From: Phaseolus vulgaris
Lineage: Eukaryota > Streptophyta > Magnoliopsida > Fabales > Fabaceae
Assembly (NCBI RefSeq): GCF_000499845.2
Contig: NC_023753.2
Coordinates: 4,920,791 to 4,984,790, forward strand
Direction of reading: 5' to 3'
DNA length: 64,000 nt
In this document: in pieces, positions 25,289 through 36,948 of the stretch
Layout: each line of letters begins with the position of its first letter
How positions within the stretch are numbered: position 1 is the first letter of the stretch
Translations under genes and position numbers: made by a program
The notes under the pieces: generated by a model
The model's database searches: none
The model's input: the letters and a program-made list of their open reading frames with translations, nothing else
What the model was told of the DNA's origin: nothing

Positions 25289-26350
25289 AAAATAACAATA
25301 TAAAAATTTCAAAATCAAGATAATTTTTTGTTCTAAAATTACAATTAGTCGATTAAAAAACCTAAACTCCCTCATAGAATATAAAAAATGGAATAACAGA
25401 CTATGTATAATTTGATTGACACAAATATATTATTTTAAGAAATTATATTTGTTGCATCCTTTACTTATTAGAGGTGATTTTGTTTTCTTGCAAAGTCCTT
25501 TGAGTCATTTAAGTGTTCAATGTGATTATTTCCTTCATAACCGTATTTTTAAACGCATGATTAGATAAAATTATAAAAAAATAAAGGAATGAAAAAATCG
25601 CAATTATCTATTTAGGTGAAAAATAAGAAAAAAATATTTTATTGATTTTTATAATTATGTAATGATAATAAAAATATAATCAATTTTAATTTAAAATCAG
25701 CCTAAATATTAATAAAGTATTTATAACATAATCACAGACATAGTCGAGTATGATTATAATTTTTTTTATATTTTTCTTTTATTTTCATGCATAAAGTTTA
25801 AAAAGTTTCTTTTTTCTTTTATTTCATGTCTCTCTCGAAACTTGCCTTTCAGCACGGATCTCATGTTTCCGCTTAGAACGTTAGCAAAATATACGGACCA
25901 ATGCATCATAAATTAATACTGTTCTTTTTATCAGCCATCATAACACTTTATGTCAGTTCCAAATCTTATCATAAAATCAACATCACTGCTACCAATTTAT
26001 AATATTAACCTAACATTATTCGATTTTCTTGGGTATTAATTTGTTAAAATATAATTTTTGGCTGAAAACATAGTTTATGGTTTAGGAAATAAGATTACAG
26101 AGTCATGATAGGAAACAAATTACAGTCTACATTTATTGGTGAAGGTGAGAGTGAATACCTCTCCTCAATACAAAATTAGGTAAACCAAAAACGTGTTGTA
26201 TTTTTACGGATAAAAAAATTTATAAGTAAACTAAGTAAAAAGAAAATGAATAAGTTGCAGTACTAAACCCACTGAAGGGAACACCAAAACGACAATAGTG
26301 AACAACGAATAAAAAATATAGAGCATAATTCTGAAGGAGAGGCCAATGGA
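25289..26350. other. AT-rich intergenic DNA
   Basis: No gene seen. The last 100-200 bases are likely 3' UTR of the adjoining lipid-transfer gene. Confidence 0.45.
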
Positions 26351-27153
26351 TTAACGAATCAGCGTTCCGAATGTTGGAGCACATGTTGATGCAAGAACCA
26401 GAAATAGCACAGGAATAGAAAACTTGACGGAATTTGCACCGGAGGAGCCATTATCTGTGGTGGGCACGTTTGTGGATCCAGTTCCTGCAATTATTGTCAA
26501 ATTGAATGGTTAATTAAGGTGCAAAACTTAGACCCTAGGTATCCTTCATAAACTACTTCAATAAACACTGTGTACCTGGTGAATTCGAATTCGGAGATTC
26601 CGCTGTTGGCGAAGCAGCTGCTGAAAATCACGTGTCGCAAATTAATCATCACAAATGTATGTGAATTATAAATTAGAATTAGAATTGCAAATTATAACCT
26701 TAGTGATGTTAATTACAGGTTCGTTATTGCTACAAAATACTTCACTTAATCTAATGACATGTGATTGGTAATTTATTTTCAGTGTTAAGGAGTATCATTG
26801 TGAGTGATCTCTGTAAAGTTTGTTATCTTACCTTTACACTGAGTGATGGATGGGGTCTGGACATTGCAAGCTGTAGGCAAGGCGAGAGCTTGGGTTTGGT
26901 TGATTGTGATTCCGAATGAAGATGCTCCTCCGTTAAGAACCTCACACAGGCACTGTGGTTGTGAGCTCACAACACTGGTAAGCTGAGAGCAGCATCCTGA
27001 AGAGGGGGTGGAGGAGTTACCGGAGATGTAGCTGAGGCAGGGTGACAGGTTCACCAACGCATTTGTGCAACTTGATGATTGTGCCACAGCACCTGAACAC
27101 ACCATGCTCATGATCACCAAAACCATACCCATTTTCATCTTCCCTTGTGCCAT
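26351..27153 (-). CDS. GPI-anchored non-specific lipid-transfer protein (LTPG-type), complete
   Basis: Three exons on the minus strand, 26832-27153, 26576-26620 and 26351-26484, give 501 bases and 166 residues. A signal peptide (about residues 1-25, ending GAVAQ) precedes the eight-cysteine fold: C29, C39, C54-C55, C68-L-C70, C96 and C106, in the C-C-CC-CxC-C-C order of plant lipid-transfer proteins. A Ser/Pro/Thr/Asn-rich linker follows, then a hydrophobic C-terminal tail (SIPVLFLVLAS...), typical of GPI-anchored LTPG or xylogen-like proteins. These bind acyl lipids at the outer face of the plasma membrane and are linked to cuticle and wall lipid export; that function comes from family knowledge. 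Phase-1 introns after the last cysteine are typical of this subfamily. The exon 2 acceptor may be 3 bases further in, which would add or drop one alanine. Confidence 0.92.
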
Positions 27154-27243
27154 TGGAATGCTTAGTTTGATGTGGTTGTGGTGGAATCCTTTGAATTCAG
27201 AATAAATTGTTTGTGTTTGGTATGACGGTTTGGGAAGGAGGGT

Positions 27244-27251
27244 TTTTTTAT
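27244..27251 (-). promoter_or_regulatory. TATA box of minus-strand lipid-transfer gene
   Basis: TATAAAAA on the minus strand, about 90 bases upstream of the ATG at 27153. Confidence 0.6.
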
Positions 27252-28534
27252 AGGGATGAAAGGGAGAGAAAGAGACAAAAAAATGAAGGGCTGGTTATGT
27301 GGGTGAACGAACTACTAACTCCGAAATCAAATTAGGTGGTCTGTTCGGTATTTGGTGGCACCTCTGTATTATATGCTGTTCAAACACGGAAGTTTAATGT
27401 CTGGTCTTCACGAATTAAGAAAATATAGAAAAGTTTGAGACGGTTGTAGCGTTGAGGATGGGGAACTTTGTTGTGTTGTGGGCGTGTCAGTCTCAATCTT
27501 TTGACTTTCGATCATATAACTCGCCTTTGTGAAATCAATATGAACAGAGGAAATTTGTGGAATGAGAACAGCCTCAAGAAACAACGCTATTTCGAATTTT
27601 AGACGTAAGTTTCAGGGAAAATGAATTTGGCATTCTATTGCAATTATGATGAACAACCGTCTCTTGAAAATCCCAACAAAATGATACTTGTACGGATGAT
27701 GAACTCGGCCGAGTCGGGCTGCACCGCCATTAGTTAGGCGGTCTGATTTACCTAACTTAATATGTAAATTTGGCGGGCTATAGACGAGGTGGGCGGGCCA
27801 ACCCATCACTCCACTTTTTGTTAACGGGTCAATCCAACTTTTTTTTTCGGATCACTGATGGATCGGATCAAAATAAATCGATTTTGGCTGCCCGTTTTGC
27901 CACTCTTTTATGCATTACCCAGTTATTTTCAACAACTTGGAGTTTAGCATATGTTTATTGTTAAACAAAATCTAAACTATATTTTTGTTTTACAACACAT
28001 ATTTTTTTTTTAACAAAAACATGCACCCTTCCTTTAAAAGACGAAAATGAGTTCTGTTTGGGTTTAATTTTATATACAATGTAAAATAAAAATTTAAATA
28101 TAATTCCAAAATTAGTAATAAAGACATCTTAAAATACCATCAGTAAAAAGCTAATCCAATTAAAAATTTAAAGCTAATCTGTGTATCATATTGATTAAAT
28201 CTATCTATATGGTGAAATGATATTTGAGATAAACTGTGAATATATAATTTAATGCCAATGCTGTATTTAATACAATACGTAAATAAAAGTTGTTAAAATT
28301 AAAAAAAATATCCTACAAAAAGTCTGGAATAGATTTTTTTATTTTGAAAAAAAAAATCTGGAATACAATTTAAACAAAAATCTAATTTCAGGAAAACAAC
28401 TTAAAAATAAAAAAAATATATTTGAATTTTCTTTTTGAAAAAAGAAAAACTGTAAACTCTGAAAACCAAGTCCCCTTAAGATATCTATAAAAGCTTTAAC
28501 CATTACACCATTTAAGTTTTGTTGTCATATAATG
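27252..28534. other. Promoter and intergenic DNA with a GC-rich repeat relic
   Basis: 27690-27900 (cggccgagtcgggctgcacc, gcgggctatagacgaggtgg) has the GC-rich composition of subterminal regions of plant hAT or Mutator-like elements, but no termini were resolved. The rest is AT-rich with no gene. Confidence 0.35.
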
Positions 28535-29065
28535 ATTATTAAATATTGTTAATTTTATTAAATATTGTTAATATTATTAAATATTGTTAATATTATTAAA
28601 TATTGTTAATATTATTAAATATTGTTAATATTATTAAATATTGTTAATATTATTAAATATTGTTAATATTATTAAATATTGTTAATATTATTAAATATTG
28701 TTAATATTATTAAATATTGTTAATATTATTAAATATTGTTAATATTATTAAATATTGTTAATATTATTAAATATTGTTAATATTATTAAATATTGTTAAT
28801 ATTATTAAATATTGTTAATATTATTAAATATTGTTAATATTATTAATATTATTAAATATTGTTAATATTATTAAATATTGTTAATATTATTAAATATTGT
28901 AAATATTATTAATATTATTAAATATTATTAATATTATTAAATATTATTAATATTATTAAATATTATTAATATTATTAAATATTATTAAATATTACTAATA
29001 TTATTAAATATTTATTAATATTATTAAATATTATAAATAGTGTTAATATTATTAATATTATAAAT
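28535..29065. repeat. 19-bp minisatellite
   Basis: Unit attattaaatattgttaat repeated about 19 times with almost no variation at 28535-28900, then drifting into shorter attaat/aatatt variants to about 29065. An AT-rich microsatellite-like tail continues to 29330. Confidence 0.95.
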
Positions 29066-29340
29066 AATGTTAATTTTATATATATTTTTATTAATAGTAT
29101 TTATATTATTAATGTTATTATTACTGATATTATTAATTTTTTTATATTACTAATATCATTAATATTATTATTATTATTATTAATATTATTTATATTATTT
29201 AAATTATTATATTAATATTAATAATATGTATAAATTAGTTATGATTATTATTATTTATGAATATGAATATGAATTATGTTTTTATAATTTTTTATATTAT
29301 ATTAATATTTTTAATATTATGTATATAATTATTATGATGA

Positions 29341-29596
29341 TAGTTCCTAGGTAATAGAGATTCGTGAGTAATAGTTGGTAAGTAATAGAAATCCGTAGGT
29401 AAAAGTTGGTAGGTAATAAGATCCGTAGGCAATAGTTGGTAGGTAATGCTGAATTTACCTACGGATTCAGAATTTGTAGGTAATGTCCGTAAGTAATGTT
29501 GTTCGTAGGTAATATCTGTAAGTAATGCTGAATTTACTTACGGACTCAGATCCGTGGGTAAAAATCCGTAAATAATACTGATTTTTTTTTGTAGTG
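29341..29596 (-). mobile_element. CACTA (En/Spm) transposon terminus
   Basis: Read on the minus strand it begins CACTACAAAAAAAA at 29596, followed by at least ten copies of a 10-14-bp subterminal motif (ttacctacgga and variants, in both orientations). This is the diagnostic end structure of a CACTA element. The minisatellite adjoins it internally. The opposite terminus was not found, so the element is truncated or has lost its end. Confidence 0.75.
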
Positions 29597-29804
29597 ATTC
29601 AAAAATGTATTTTGGAATAAAAATTTTAAATTATCTTTTGATCCAACTCCTCCTCTTATTTAAAAACTAAAAAAAAAATATTTTTTTCATTTGACATGTT
29701 ACAGATTCAAAAACATCAAGGGCAAGCAATTACCATGTTTTTGGTCCCTATATCTTTGGATGGCAACTGATTGGGCTTGGCCAATTTTACTTGGATTTCC
29801 AATG

Positions 29805-30218
29805 GACTGTTTCTTCCTGCACCTCCATATCTTCTTCTCCCATATTCATAAACTTTTAATATTTCAAAAATTTTCCTCTATAATATTTCGGATTATGTAA
29901 TCCATAATTCTTTTTTCAAATTTGTAATTAACTTTCGGATTATATAATTTAAAAGCCTTTTTTTATATGTATGATTAGTTTCTCGATTACATAATCCAGA
30001 AGCTACTCTCAAATCTCGATTTCTGGAATATATAATCTGGAATACAATTTTTTAAAATATATTTCAAATTAAATAATCCATAAACTACTTCTGAATATGA
30101 GATTAACTTTCGGATTATGTAATCTGAAATATGAAGGTGACATAAGAGGGATAATTTTTTTTTTTATATTTTGTATGAAGTTGCAGAAAAAGATATGGAG
30201 GTGCATGAAGAAATAGTC
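29805..30218. mobile_element. Mutator-like MITE with 9-bp target duplication
   Basis: 414 bp flanked by perfect 9-bp repeats tttccaatg (29796-29804 and 30219-30227). Terminal inverted repeats: gactgtttcttcctgcacct on the left against gactatttcttcatgcacct read from the right end, extending about 30 bp. The interior contains several short palindromes built around ggattatataatcc. No coding capacity. Confidence 0.85.
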
Positions 30219-30227
30219 TTTCCAATG

Positions 30228-31002
30228 ATGTAGGAAAAAAAGACCAAGACCAAAAGGCTGACGAAAAAGAAAACACAGACCAAGCTAATCCAAGAGTAAT
30301 AATAAAAAAGAATTCAGTAGAAGATAATTGTTAACACACCTCACTTTTCATCATTTTGTTTATTTGTGTACCATTTGTCTAAAAAAATCTCCCTTGTTTA
30401 AATATCCTCCCTATCTTTCATTTCTTACTATCTTTTTTATTCTTTAGAAAATTCTGCTCACACCCTTACATAAGGAAGTACATCTAACAATATTTAGCAA
30501 TTGACTTAGAAGAATGTGTTTACTTATGACCTATATAATATATTTCCTGTGAAAAGGCAGCGGTTATACTATCTATCTATCGGTATACGTGCAAAAATAA
30601 AATGCATCTAAAGAAAGAAAACCTGGCATAATTTTTTGAATCATATATAAAGTTTCACTTTAATGGTGTGTAATATATTTAATAAAATGTAAATTAATTA
30701 ATTAAAAAGCAAAAGGCTTTGTGTGGTGTATTAGTCCTAGTGGGTACAGGTGAACTAAAAAAGCATTGTATGAGTTGGGAGATGATGAAAGGATTGGAGG
30801 AAGCAGAGAAGGGTAGGAAGTTTTAGATGGGCATTGGTGAGCTTAAAATGTTTAGCCAAAGAGGGTTTGCAATGCTCACAAACACGCCAATCCCACCTAC
30901 TCCAAACTCTTTCATTTTGCATTCATTGGTTAAGGTAGTTGAGCTTCTAAAACCAACTTTGACTCTTCCCAATCTTCACTTCTCATCCTCATGCCTTCCA
31001 TC
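30228..31002. other. Upstream region of plus-strand lipid-transfer gene
   Basis: Intergenic and promoter DNA. It becomes less AT-rich towards the gene. No other feature supported. Confidence 0.4.
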
Positions 31003-31009
31003 TATAAAT
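31003..31009 (+). promoter_or_regulatory. TATA box of plus-strand lipid-transfer gene
   Basis: tataaat in a C/T-rich context, about 100 bases upstream of the ATG at 31107. Confidence 0.65.
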
Positions 31010-31106
31010 TCCCTTAACCCAACCATCACAACTCCCCAACTCATTCTTCTCTCCACCTCTTCCACAAATTCAACAAATTCCTAGTGGACCCCACAAGACA
31101 CTACAC

Positions 31107-32187
31107 ATGGCAAGTTTTCGCTCTCTCTCCCTCACAGCTGCTGTGTTAGCAATGGCTCTGCTAATGGTTGCACCAAGCTATGCTCAAATCACCACGCCAT
31201 GTAACGCATCAATAGTAGGGACTTTCTTCACACCTTGCATGAATTTTCTCACAAATAGCAGCGCCAATGGAACCTCACCAACCACCGAGTGCTGCACTGC
31301 CCTCAAGTCCCTCACAAGTGGTGGCATGGACTGTCTGTGTCTCATTGTCACTGGCAGCGTTCCCTTCAGAATTCCCGTCAATCGAACCTTAGCCATTTCT
31401 CTCCCTCGTGCCTGCAACATGCCCGGGGTCCCACTTCAATGCAAAGGTTTATTTCTTCAATTCCTATCATATACTTTCTTTCTTTCTTTTTTACTAACCA
31501 AATATTGTTTGGTTTCAGTGGTTCAAGAGAATCTCAAAGATTAATTAATTTTAACTTATAAAACAAACTTATTTCTTTCATTTCATTTTATCAGTGGTTA
31601 CTGATTAAGAAGTTTATTAACCATAATCAGTAAGGCTAATGAAGTTTTTTTTTACTTATTTTGCAGCCTCGGGTTCACCACTTCCTGCTCCTGGTAAAGC
31701 TAAAACTGCAAACTTCCATGAACATGTTGCATAAAATTCTTATACGAACATTTTCCCATCTGTAACTAAGCCTTTGAATGATTTTAACATGCGCAGGACC
31801 AGTGTCTCTTGGACCTTCACCTTCGCCTGCATCAGATTCCTCTGGATTTTCTCCAACCGCTAGTCCTCAAGGTTAATTATTTCATTTCAGTAACAGTTTT
31901 CGATTAAAAACTTGTTTAGTTTGATTCTAACATATCATACTCCATTTTGTCTCTGTACAGGTTCTACTGTTCTCCCCTCACCAACTTCACCGTCTCTGGC
32001 ACCACAATCTGACACGCCTTCTTCTCTTTTGACTCCACCATCTCCATCAGCGGATTCTGGTAACCCATCTGTATCAACGGGAAGTGGCCGCACTAATGTC
32101 ACTCCATCATCTGCCATGACATCTTATAATGCTCCACCTTCTCTTATCTTCATTGCACTCGGATTTGCTGTTCTCAAATACTACTAG
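31107..32187 (+). CDS. GPI-anchored non-specific lipid-transfer protein (LTPG-type), complete
   Basis: Four exons, 31107-31446, 31667-31693, 31797-31871 and 31961-32187, give 669 bases and 222 residues; all introns are phase 1 with GT-AG ends. The signal peptide ends near residue 26 (PSYAQ). Eight cysteines are present in order: C32, C44, C62-C63, C76-L-C78, C103 and C112. A long Pro/Ser/Thr-rich linker (about residues 115-195, with PSPSP-type motifs that could carry arabinogalactan) leads to a hydrophobic tail ending IFIALGFAVLKYY, a typical GPI-attachment signal. It is clearly diverged from the lipid-transfer gene at 26351-27153 (different loop lengths and linker) and transcribed away from it. 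The expected role is lipid binding at the cell surface, from family knowledge. Confidence 0.93.
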
Positions 32188-32217
32188 CTTCTGCGTTTGG
32201 AATATCCAGTGAACACG

Positions 32218-32264
32218 TATATATCTATATATCTATATCTATATATATATATATATATATATAT
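32218..32264. repeat. (TA)n/(CTATAT)n microsatellite in 3' flank
   Basis: Lies just after the stop codon and is probably within the 3' UTR. Confidence 0.85.
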
Positions 32265-33470
32265 TCTTTCCAGTGTGCCTTTTGCGTTAGAGATTAAGAT
32301 TGTTTCAGACCCACATTTGGGGCGTATTCATCCGAAAGCTTTTGTATGGTAATGTTGGTTTGTCTTTTTGTTGATGAACTTTTGCATTGTAATGTATATA
32401 TACTAAAAATTGGAAACTGAAGTTCTTGTTATTTCTTCACCCTCCATGTTTGTTAAATTATTATCTGTATTTTATTGGGACTTTAAATATGTTCAATTAT
32501 TTTTTACACTAGCAACTTTTTATTATTTTATACTGGTTCTTTGATGAGGCATATGAAACGGAATGCTCTGTCTGGTTTCGTAAACATCATGGATATGGAT
32601 GATTTTACATTGGGAAAAGATGCTCGGACAGTTGTATAGAATTTAGTTTACGTTTAGTATAAATATAAATATATATAATAAAAAATAAATTGTAATTAAA
32701 TAATATGAAAATATTTATTGAAAATAGTAATGTAGTTGTATAAAAAATATAGATTATGAATGTATCATTTTCTACTGAGTTCTTTTGTAAAAATATCAAA
32801 TGCTCAAATTTATTCATTTCTCTTAATTTTTTAAGGTAATCGATGGAATATAAAGGGCATTTCGACTCATTCCTATTGAAAAGACAGCATAATAAGACAA
32901 ATTTAATAGTAAATTTATCATCAAAATATGATATTTGTTTTTGTTTTTGTTATTAATTACACTAGAGATGCATTTTCCTTCTTACACACATCTCTTTTAG
33001 TTGTTAGTAACTTGTAACAGTGAACTTTGTGAGTAACAAAATAATATAATTAAAACAAATTAGTAACGTCGATACTTAGAAATGTTACAACAAAATTGAT
33101 AACTACAAAGGTTACTAACATTTATTGTTAAAAGTGTTAAGAAAATTTTGCAAAAAAATACAACTCAGTTAAACTTATAACATCTTTTCACATGTTATTA
33201 AATAAACCTAGTAAAGGTTAAATAGTCGTCAGTATTACATAATTTCGTGTTTTATGAACTAAAAAAGCCAGTAAAATTTTAGTTGCATTTCAATGAAAAG
33301 AATGAATGTGATGATATCGTTAACGTCACAAAACTTTCTTTAATTGATAATTGGTCATTAGTAGTATATAACTTTTAATTTACTTTTGTGAGAAAATTTT
33401 ATAAAATTAAATGTAAACAAAATGGTTTTATGAGTCGTGTGTTCTAATCCCAAATTAGCCATTGTAGCGA
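32265..33470. other. 3' UTR and AT-rich intergenic DNA
   Basis: 32265-32430 is probably the 3' end of the lipid-transfer transcript. Beyond it no gene is supported. Confidence 0.4.
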
Positions 33471-34418
33471 GGAGAGCTGAAATCCCAACACAACTTGAAA
33501 TCTGAAATTTCAAAAGTCATTAATGATAGAAGTTCTTTTGCACAAGTTGGAAGGGAGGGAAGCACAAGCAGCAACGAAGGTAGGAAGCCATTAATCTTGG
33601 ACTTCGTGCAACAGGGCTTCTCCTTCATGCCTAAACCCTTTCAGCGCTATGAAGCTCGGACACTCCTGTTAAATGACGTGTCGGTGTTCGATACGACACT
33701 CGTATGATACTTGTAGGACACGTATCCGTGAAATGTCCAATTCAAAAAGTATTTGTTAGATTTCTGACAATTCTAGTACGGTTCTAACACAATTTTAAAA
33801 AAGAAAAATACATTAATTTTCTAAAATTCAAACTTTATTGTATAAATTGTTATTATGATTATGATAATAAGAAACAAATATTTGTGAACCAGTCATAAAA
33901 AACATCTTTCTGCTCTAAAAAATAATTTGGAACATACTTGTGCACATAAATCTGTATTGTCAATTTATATAATTCATAATTATATAATATATAAATCAGT
34001 GTCTCAGTGTTCTACATTTTAGAGATTTTACATATCTTCATGTTTGGGTCCGTATCGTATCAGTGTTCATGTCAGTGTCTGTGCTACATAGTTTCAGCGG
34101 CAAACAACCTTAAACAATGGTAATGTCTCTATCTCCTTTTCTGCGTTTCTCTTATCTCATTTCAATTGTTGTTTTCTTCATCGTAACTCACCGTATCATC
34201 TTCTTGAATGAAACAGAGGAAGAAGAAACATGGGTTCAAGAGATCTTTTGTGATGAAAAAGCTGAAGCAACCCACCGGGGAAGAAAATCCCCAAAAGGTT
34301 CGTCTTTTCACGAGGGAAGATACCGGCCTTCCTCAAACAGCTTCAGAGGACCTCAGAAAGTTGATGCGCCCATTACTCTTATGCTTTATGTGGATTTGAG
34401 GTGGAAAATTGAGGTGTA
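33471..34418 (+). pseudogene. Truncated PPAN/SSF-like (Brix family) gene fragment
   Basis: If the MITE at 33647-34091 is ignored, a leader containing the telo-box-like aaaccct leads to an ATG (34118-34120) followed at once by an intron (34121-34215, gtaatg...aaacag). Exon 2 then reads RKKKHGFKRSFVMKKLKQPTG, LFTREDTGLPQ and SEDLRKLMRP, ending at a stop near 34400. The basic N-terminus and the xxR..LP....DLRKLMxP block resemble the first 70 or so residues of PPAN/SSF ribosome-biogenesis proteins, where DLRKLMLP precedes the Brix domain. The Brix domain is absent. The presence of an intron argues against a processed copy. The identification rests on a short motif and is tentative. Confidence 0.4.
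33647..34091. mobile_element. hAT-like MITE with 8-bp target duplication
   Basis: 445 bp flanked by perfect 8-bp repeats tttcagcg (33639-33646 and 34092-34099). Imperfect terminal inverted repeats: ctatgaagctcggacact against ctatgtagcacagacact. The 8-bp duplication points to the hAT superfamily. A second copy lies at 19280-19692. Confidence 0.8.
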
Positions 34419-34420
34419 GA

Positions 34421-35483
34421 AGAGTGGAAATTTGAAGGTTTAAAGGTTTAAAAGACTCGTGTAAGGATTTGAGGAAAAAATATGAAAAAGTTAAGTGGAT
34501 TTGGATTTAGAAATGTTAGAGTTAAATTGTGAAAAAAATTGGTTGAAATACGTAAATAATGTGATATTTTGTAAGAGTATTTTAATTTTTTTTAATAATA
34601 TAAATTATAAGATTACAATTTATTTTTGTATATAAAAAATAAAAAATAAAATAATTTTTTATACATTTTAGTTAATTAAAATAATGTAAAATCAATATTA
34701 TAAATAAAAAAATAATGTAAAATTTAAATAAAATTAAGTATTTAAATATAATTATATTATTATTTATTTTATTAATTTAATTTAATTATTTAAATTAGTG
34801 TGTTTATATTATTTTAATATTTTATGATTATTTATATTATATATATATATTAAGTATATATTTTTATTTTGTATAAAAATATTAATATTAGTGATGATTT
34901 TTATTATTATTATTATGAAAAAATTAATATATTTTAAAAAGTATCTGAAATAAATAGTATAATATAAAAAACATATATAACTATTTTAAATTTTCAATAT
35001 TAAAATATATATTCATTAATAAAATAAAAATTTAATTTGTACATTAATAAAATAATTACATTATTATTTCTGTTTTTAAAATTTAAATATTATTAGTAAA
35101 TAAAACTCTAGATTACTATAATATATCAATTAAATTCTATTGTTTTTTTTAAATTTAAATAGTTAAATAAATCATCTATTGTCACCAATAAATCAAAATC
35201 TAAATTACTATAATATATCAATTAAATCCTATAATTTTTATTTTTAGAATTTAAATATTTAAATGAATTTTCTATTGTCATTAATATATCAAAATTTGGA
35301 TTACTAAATTTACTAAAATAATAACCTGTTTTTTCAAATAATGTATATTTATTAATTTTGTTTAGTAAACAAATATTTTTTAATATTTTTAAAAATAAAT
35401 GCAAATAGAATATTAAATTAGAACAAACAAAAACACTTGAAAAAACAAAGAAAAAAATAAAAAAATATGAAAAAAAATTAACA
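34421..35483. other. Very AT-rich intergenic DNA
   Basis: 34440-34570 resembles the end of the Harbinger-like family found at 38982. The rest is low-complexity AT with no gene. Confidence 0.45.
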
Positions 35484-36299
35484 TTTATGAATTTTTAAAT
35501 ATATAGGTAGTAGTTTCTTATGTCCAATTTATCTATGATTTTTTTTTCACAATCCGTAAATAACTTTGTTTACTTTTTTTTATTATTTATGGATTTTTAC
35601 AATAGGTAATAATGAATTTTTATAGTATATGTCGGTTCATAATAAAAAAAATAACTTATGTAAAAAACATGTTTGGGTGGTGGGAATGCTTTCTCAACGT
35701 GCAACAATAAATTGATAATAAAAAGACATTTTTTAACGTGCAATAACAAAGCAACATGTCGAACGACTCAATGCAACTTTGGGGTAGGGTATGGGGACAA
35801 TAACAGTCGTGCAACATAACATAACATGGGACACAAGAAGAGACACGAGATGAGAGCAGGAATGACCTGGTGTGTCGACTAGGTAGGGGGAGTGGATGAC
35901 ATGTGGATGACAAAGATGGGTGGATGTGACATCAAGCTCAGGAAGAGACACAAAAGTGACCACACAAACCTTGAATAAAGAAGAAGACAAATGGGTAATG
36001 ACCCAAAATAAGTGTCATTAATGATGTTATGATGTTTTTAAAAAGAAGTCAAACTTTTTACATTAGTTCACAATAACTAATGTAAAAAGTCATTTTTACA
36101 TCAGGTGCAATAATGAATGATATAAATTTTTTTACGTCTGCAATTAGTTAACAAAATGTCACTGTGCATATTTTTGTCGTTTATTTGTTTGCCATTCAAA
36201 GTCAAAACTATAATGTAAATAAACTTTCTACACTAGTGAACCCACAAGTTGTTGATATGATCGATTTAGTTTTTGTAGAAAATAAACTGCATAATGAGC

Positions 36300-36690
36300 A
36301 TAAACTAAAAAAAACTTTATAACTTGGTTTGTAGGTTGACCAAATCTCACGCACTAGATATTTGATTGCTTTATTATTAGTCTTGGTTACAATATATTTA
36401 GTTCATACTTGTATCTATTACAATAAATTTGATGAAAATGCTTTTATCATCTTAGTATTATATATGAATGATATGTTACTGGTAAATTCCAATAATTAAA
36501 TAAAAGAATTGGAGACAAAGATGACAAACGAGTCTAATATAAAAACTTGGAACTAGTAAATGAAATTTTAGGAATACATATTTATCGAGACAAAAAAATA
36601 TAAGAAAGTTTGATTTTCTCGAAATAATTACTTTTTCTACCTAGTTTGATCAATTATAAGGTATCCAAGTAACAATGAAGAAAATAAGAA
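36300..36690 (+). pseudogene. Ty1/copia reverse transcriptase relic (unit 1)
   Basis: Translates as NKFDENAFIILVLYMNDMLLV, then in broken frames ELETKMTNESN... and EYIFIETKK, matching the palm region and the following block of copia reverse transcriptase. The catalytic YVDD has become YMND, and several stops follow. Confidence 0.75.
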
Positions 36691-36948
36691 CGTTATGCCA
36701 TTTTTCCTTGCTGAAAAGGAGAAAAGGTTTGTAGTGTTTTTTTTTCTTAGAGCAAATTAGGTTCACAATATTGATATCTTCTCAATTTGACACATGACAA
36801 ATTGATTAATCACAAAGCAAATTGGCGTTGGACAATGAAAGGTGGAAGAAAGCAAATTTTTTAAATTATTAATCAATTTGTTTCAATATTTTTTTCTTAA
36901 AGTTATGATATTTTAACTAACGAGCGCCCCAAATTTTAGCAATAGACG

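Noticed and set aside
28535..29065. CRISPR-like array
   Set aside because: Units are contiguous 19-mers without unique spacers, in a plant nuclear context. It is a minisatellite.
31184..31561. Alternative frames overlapping exon 1 of the plus-strand lipid-transfer gene
   Set aside because: Shadows of a clear eight-cysteine coding exon.
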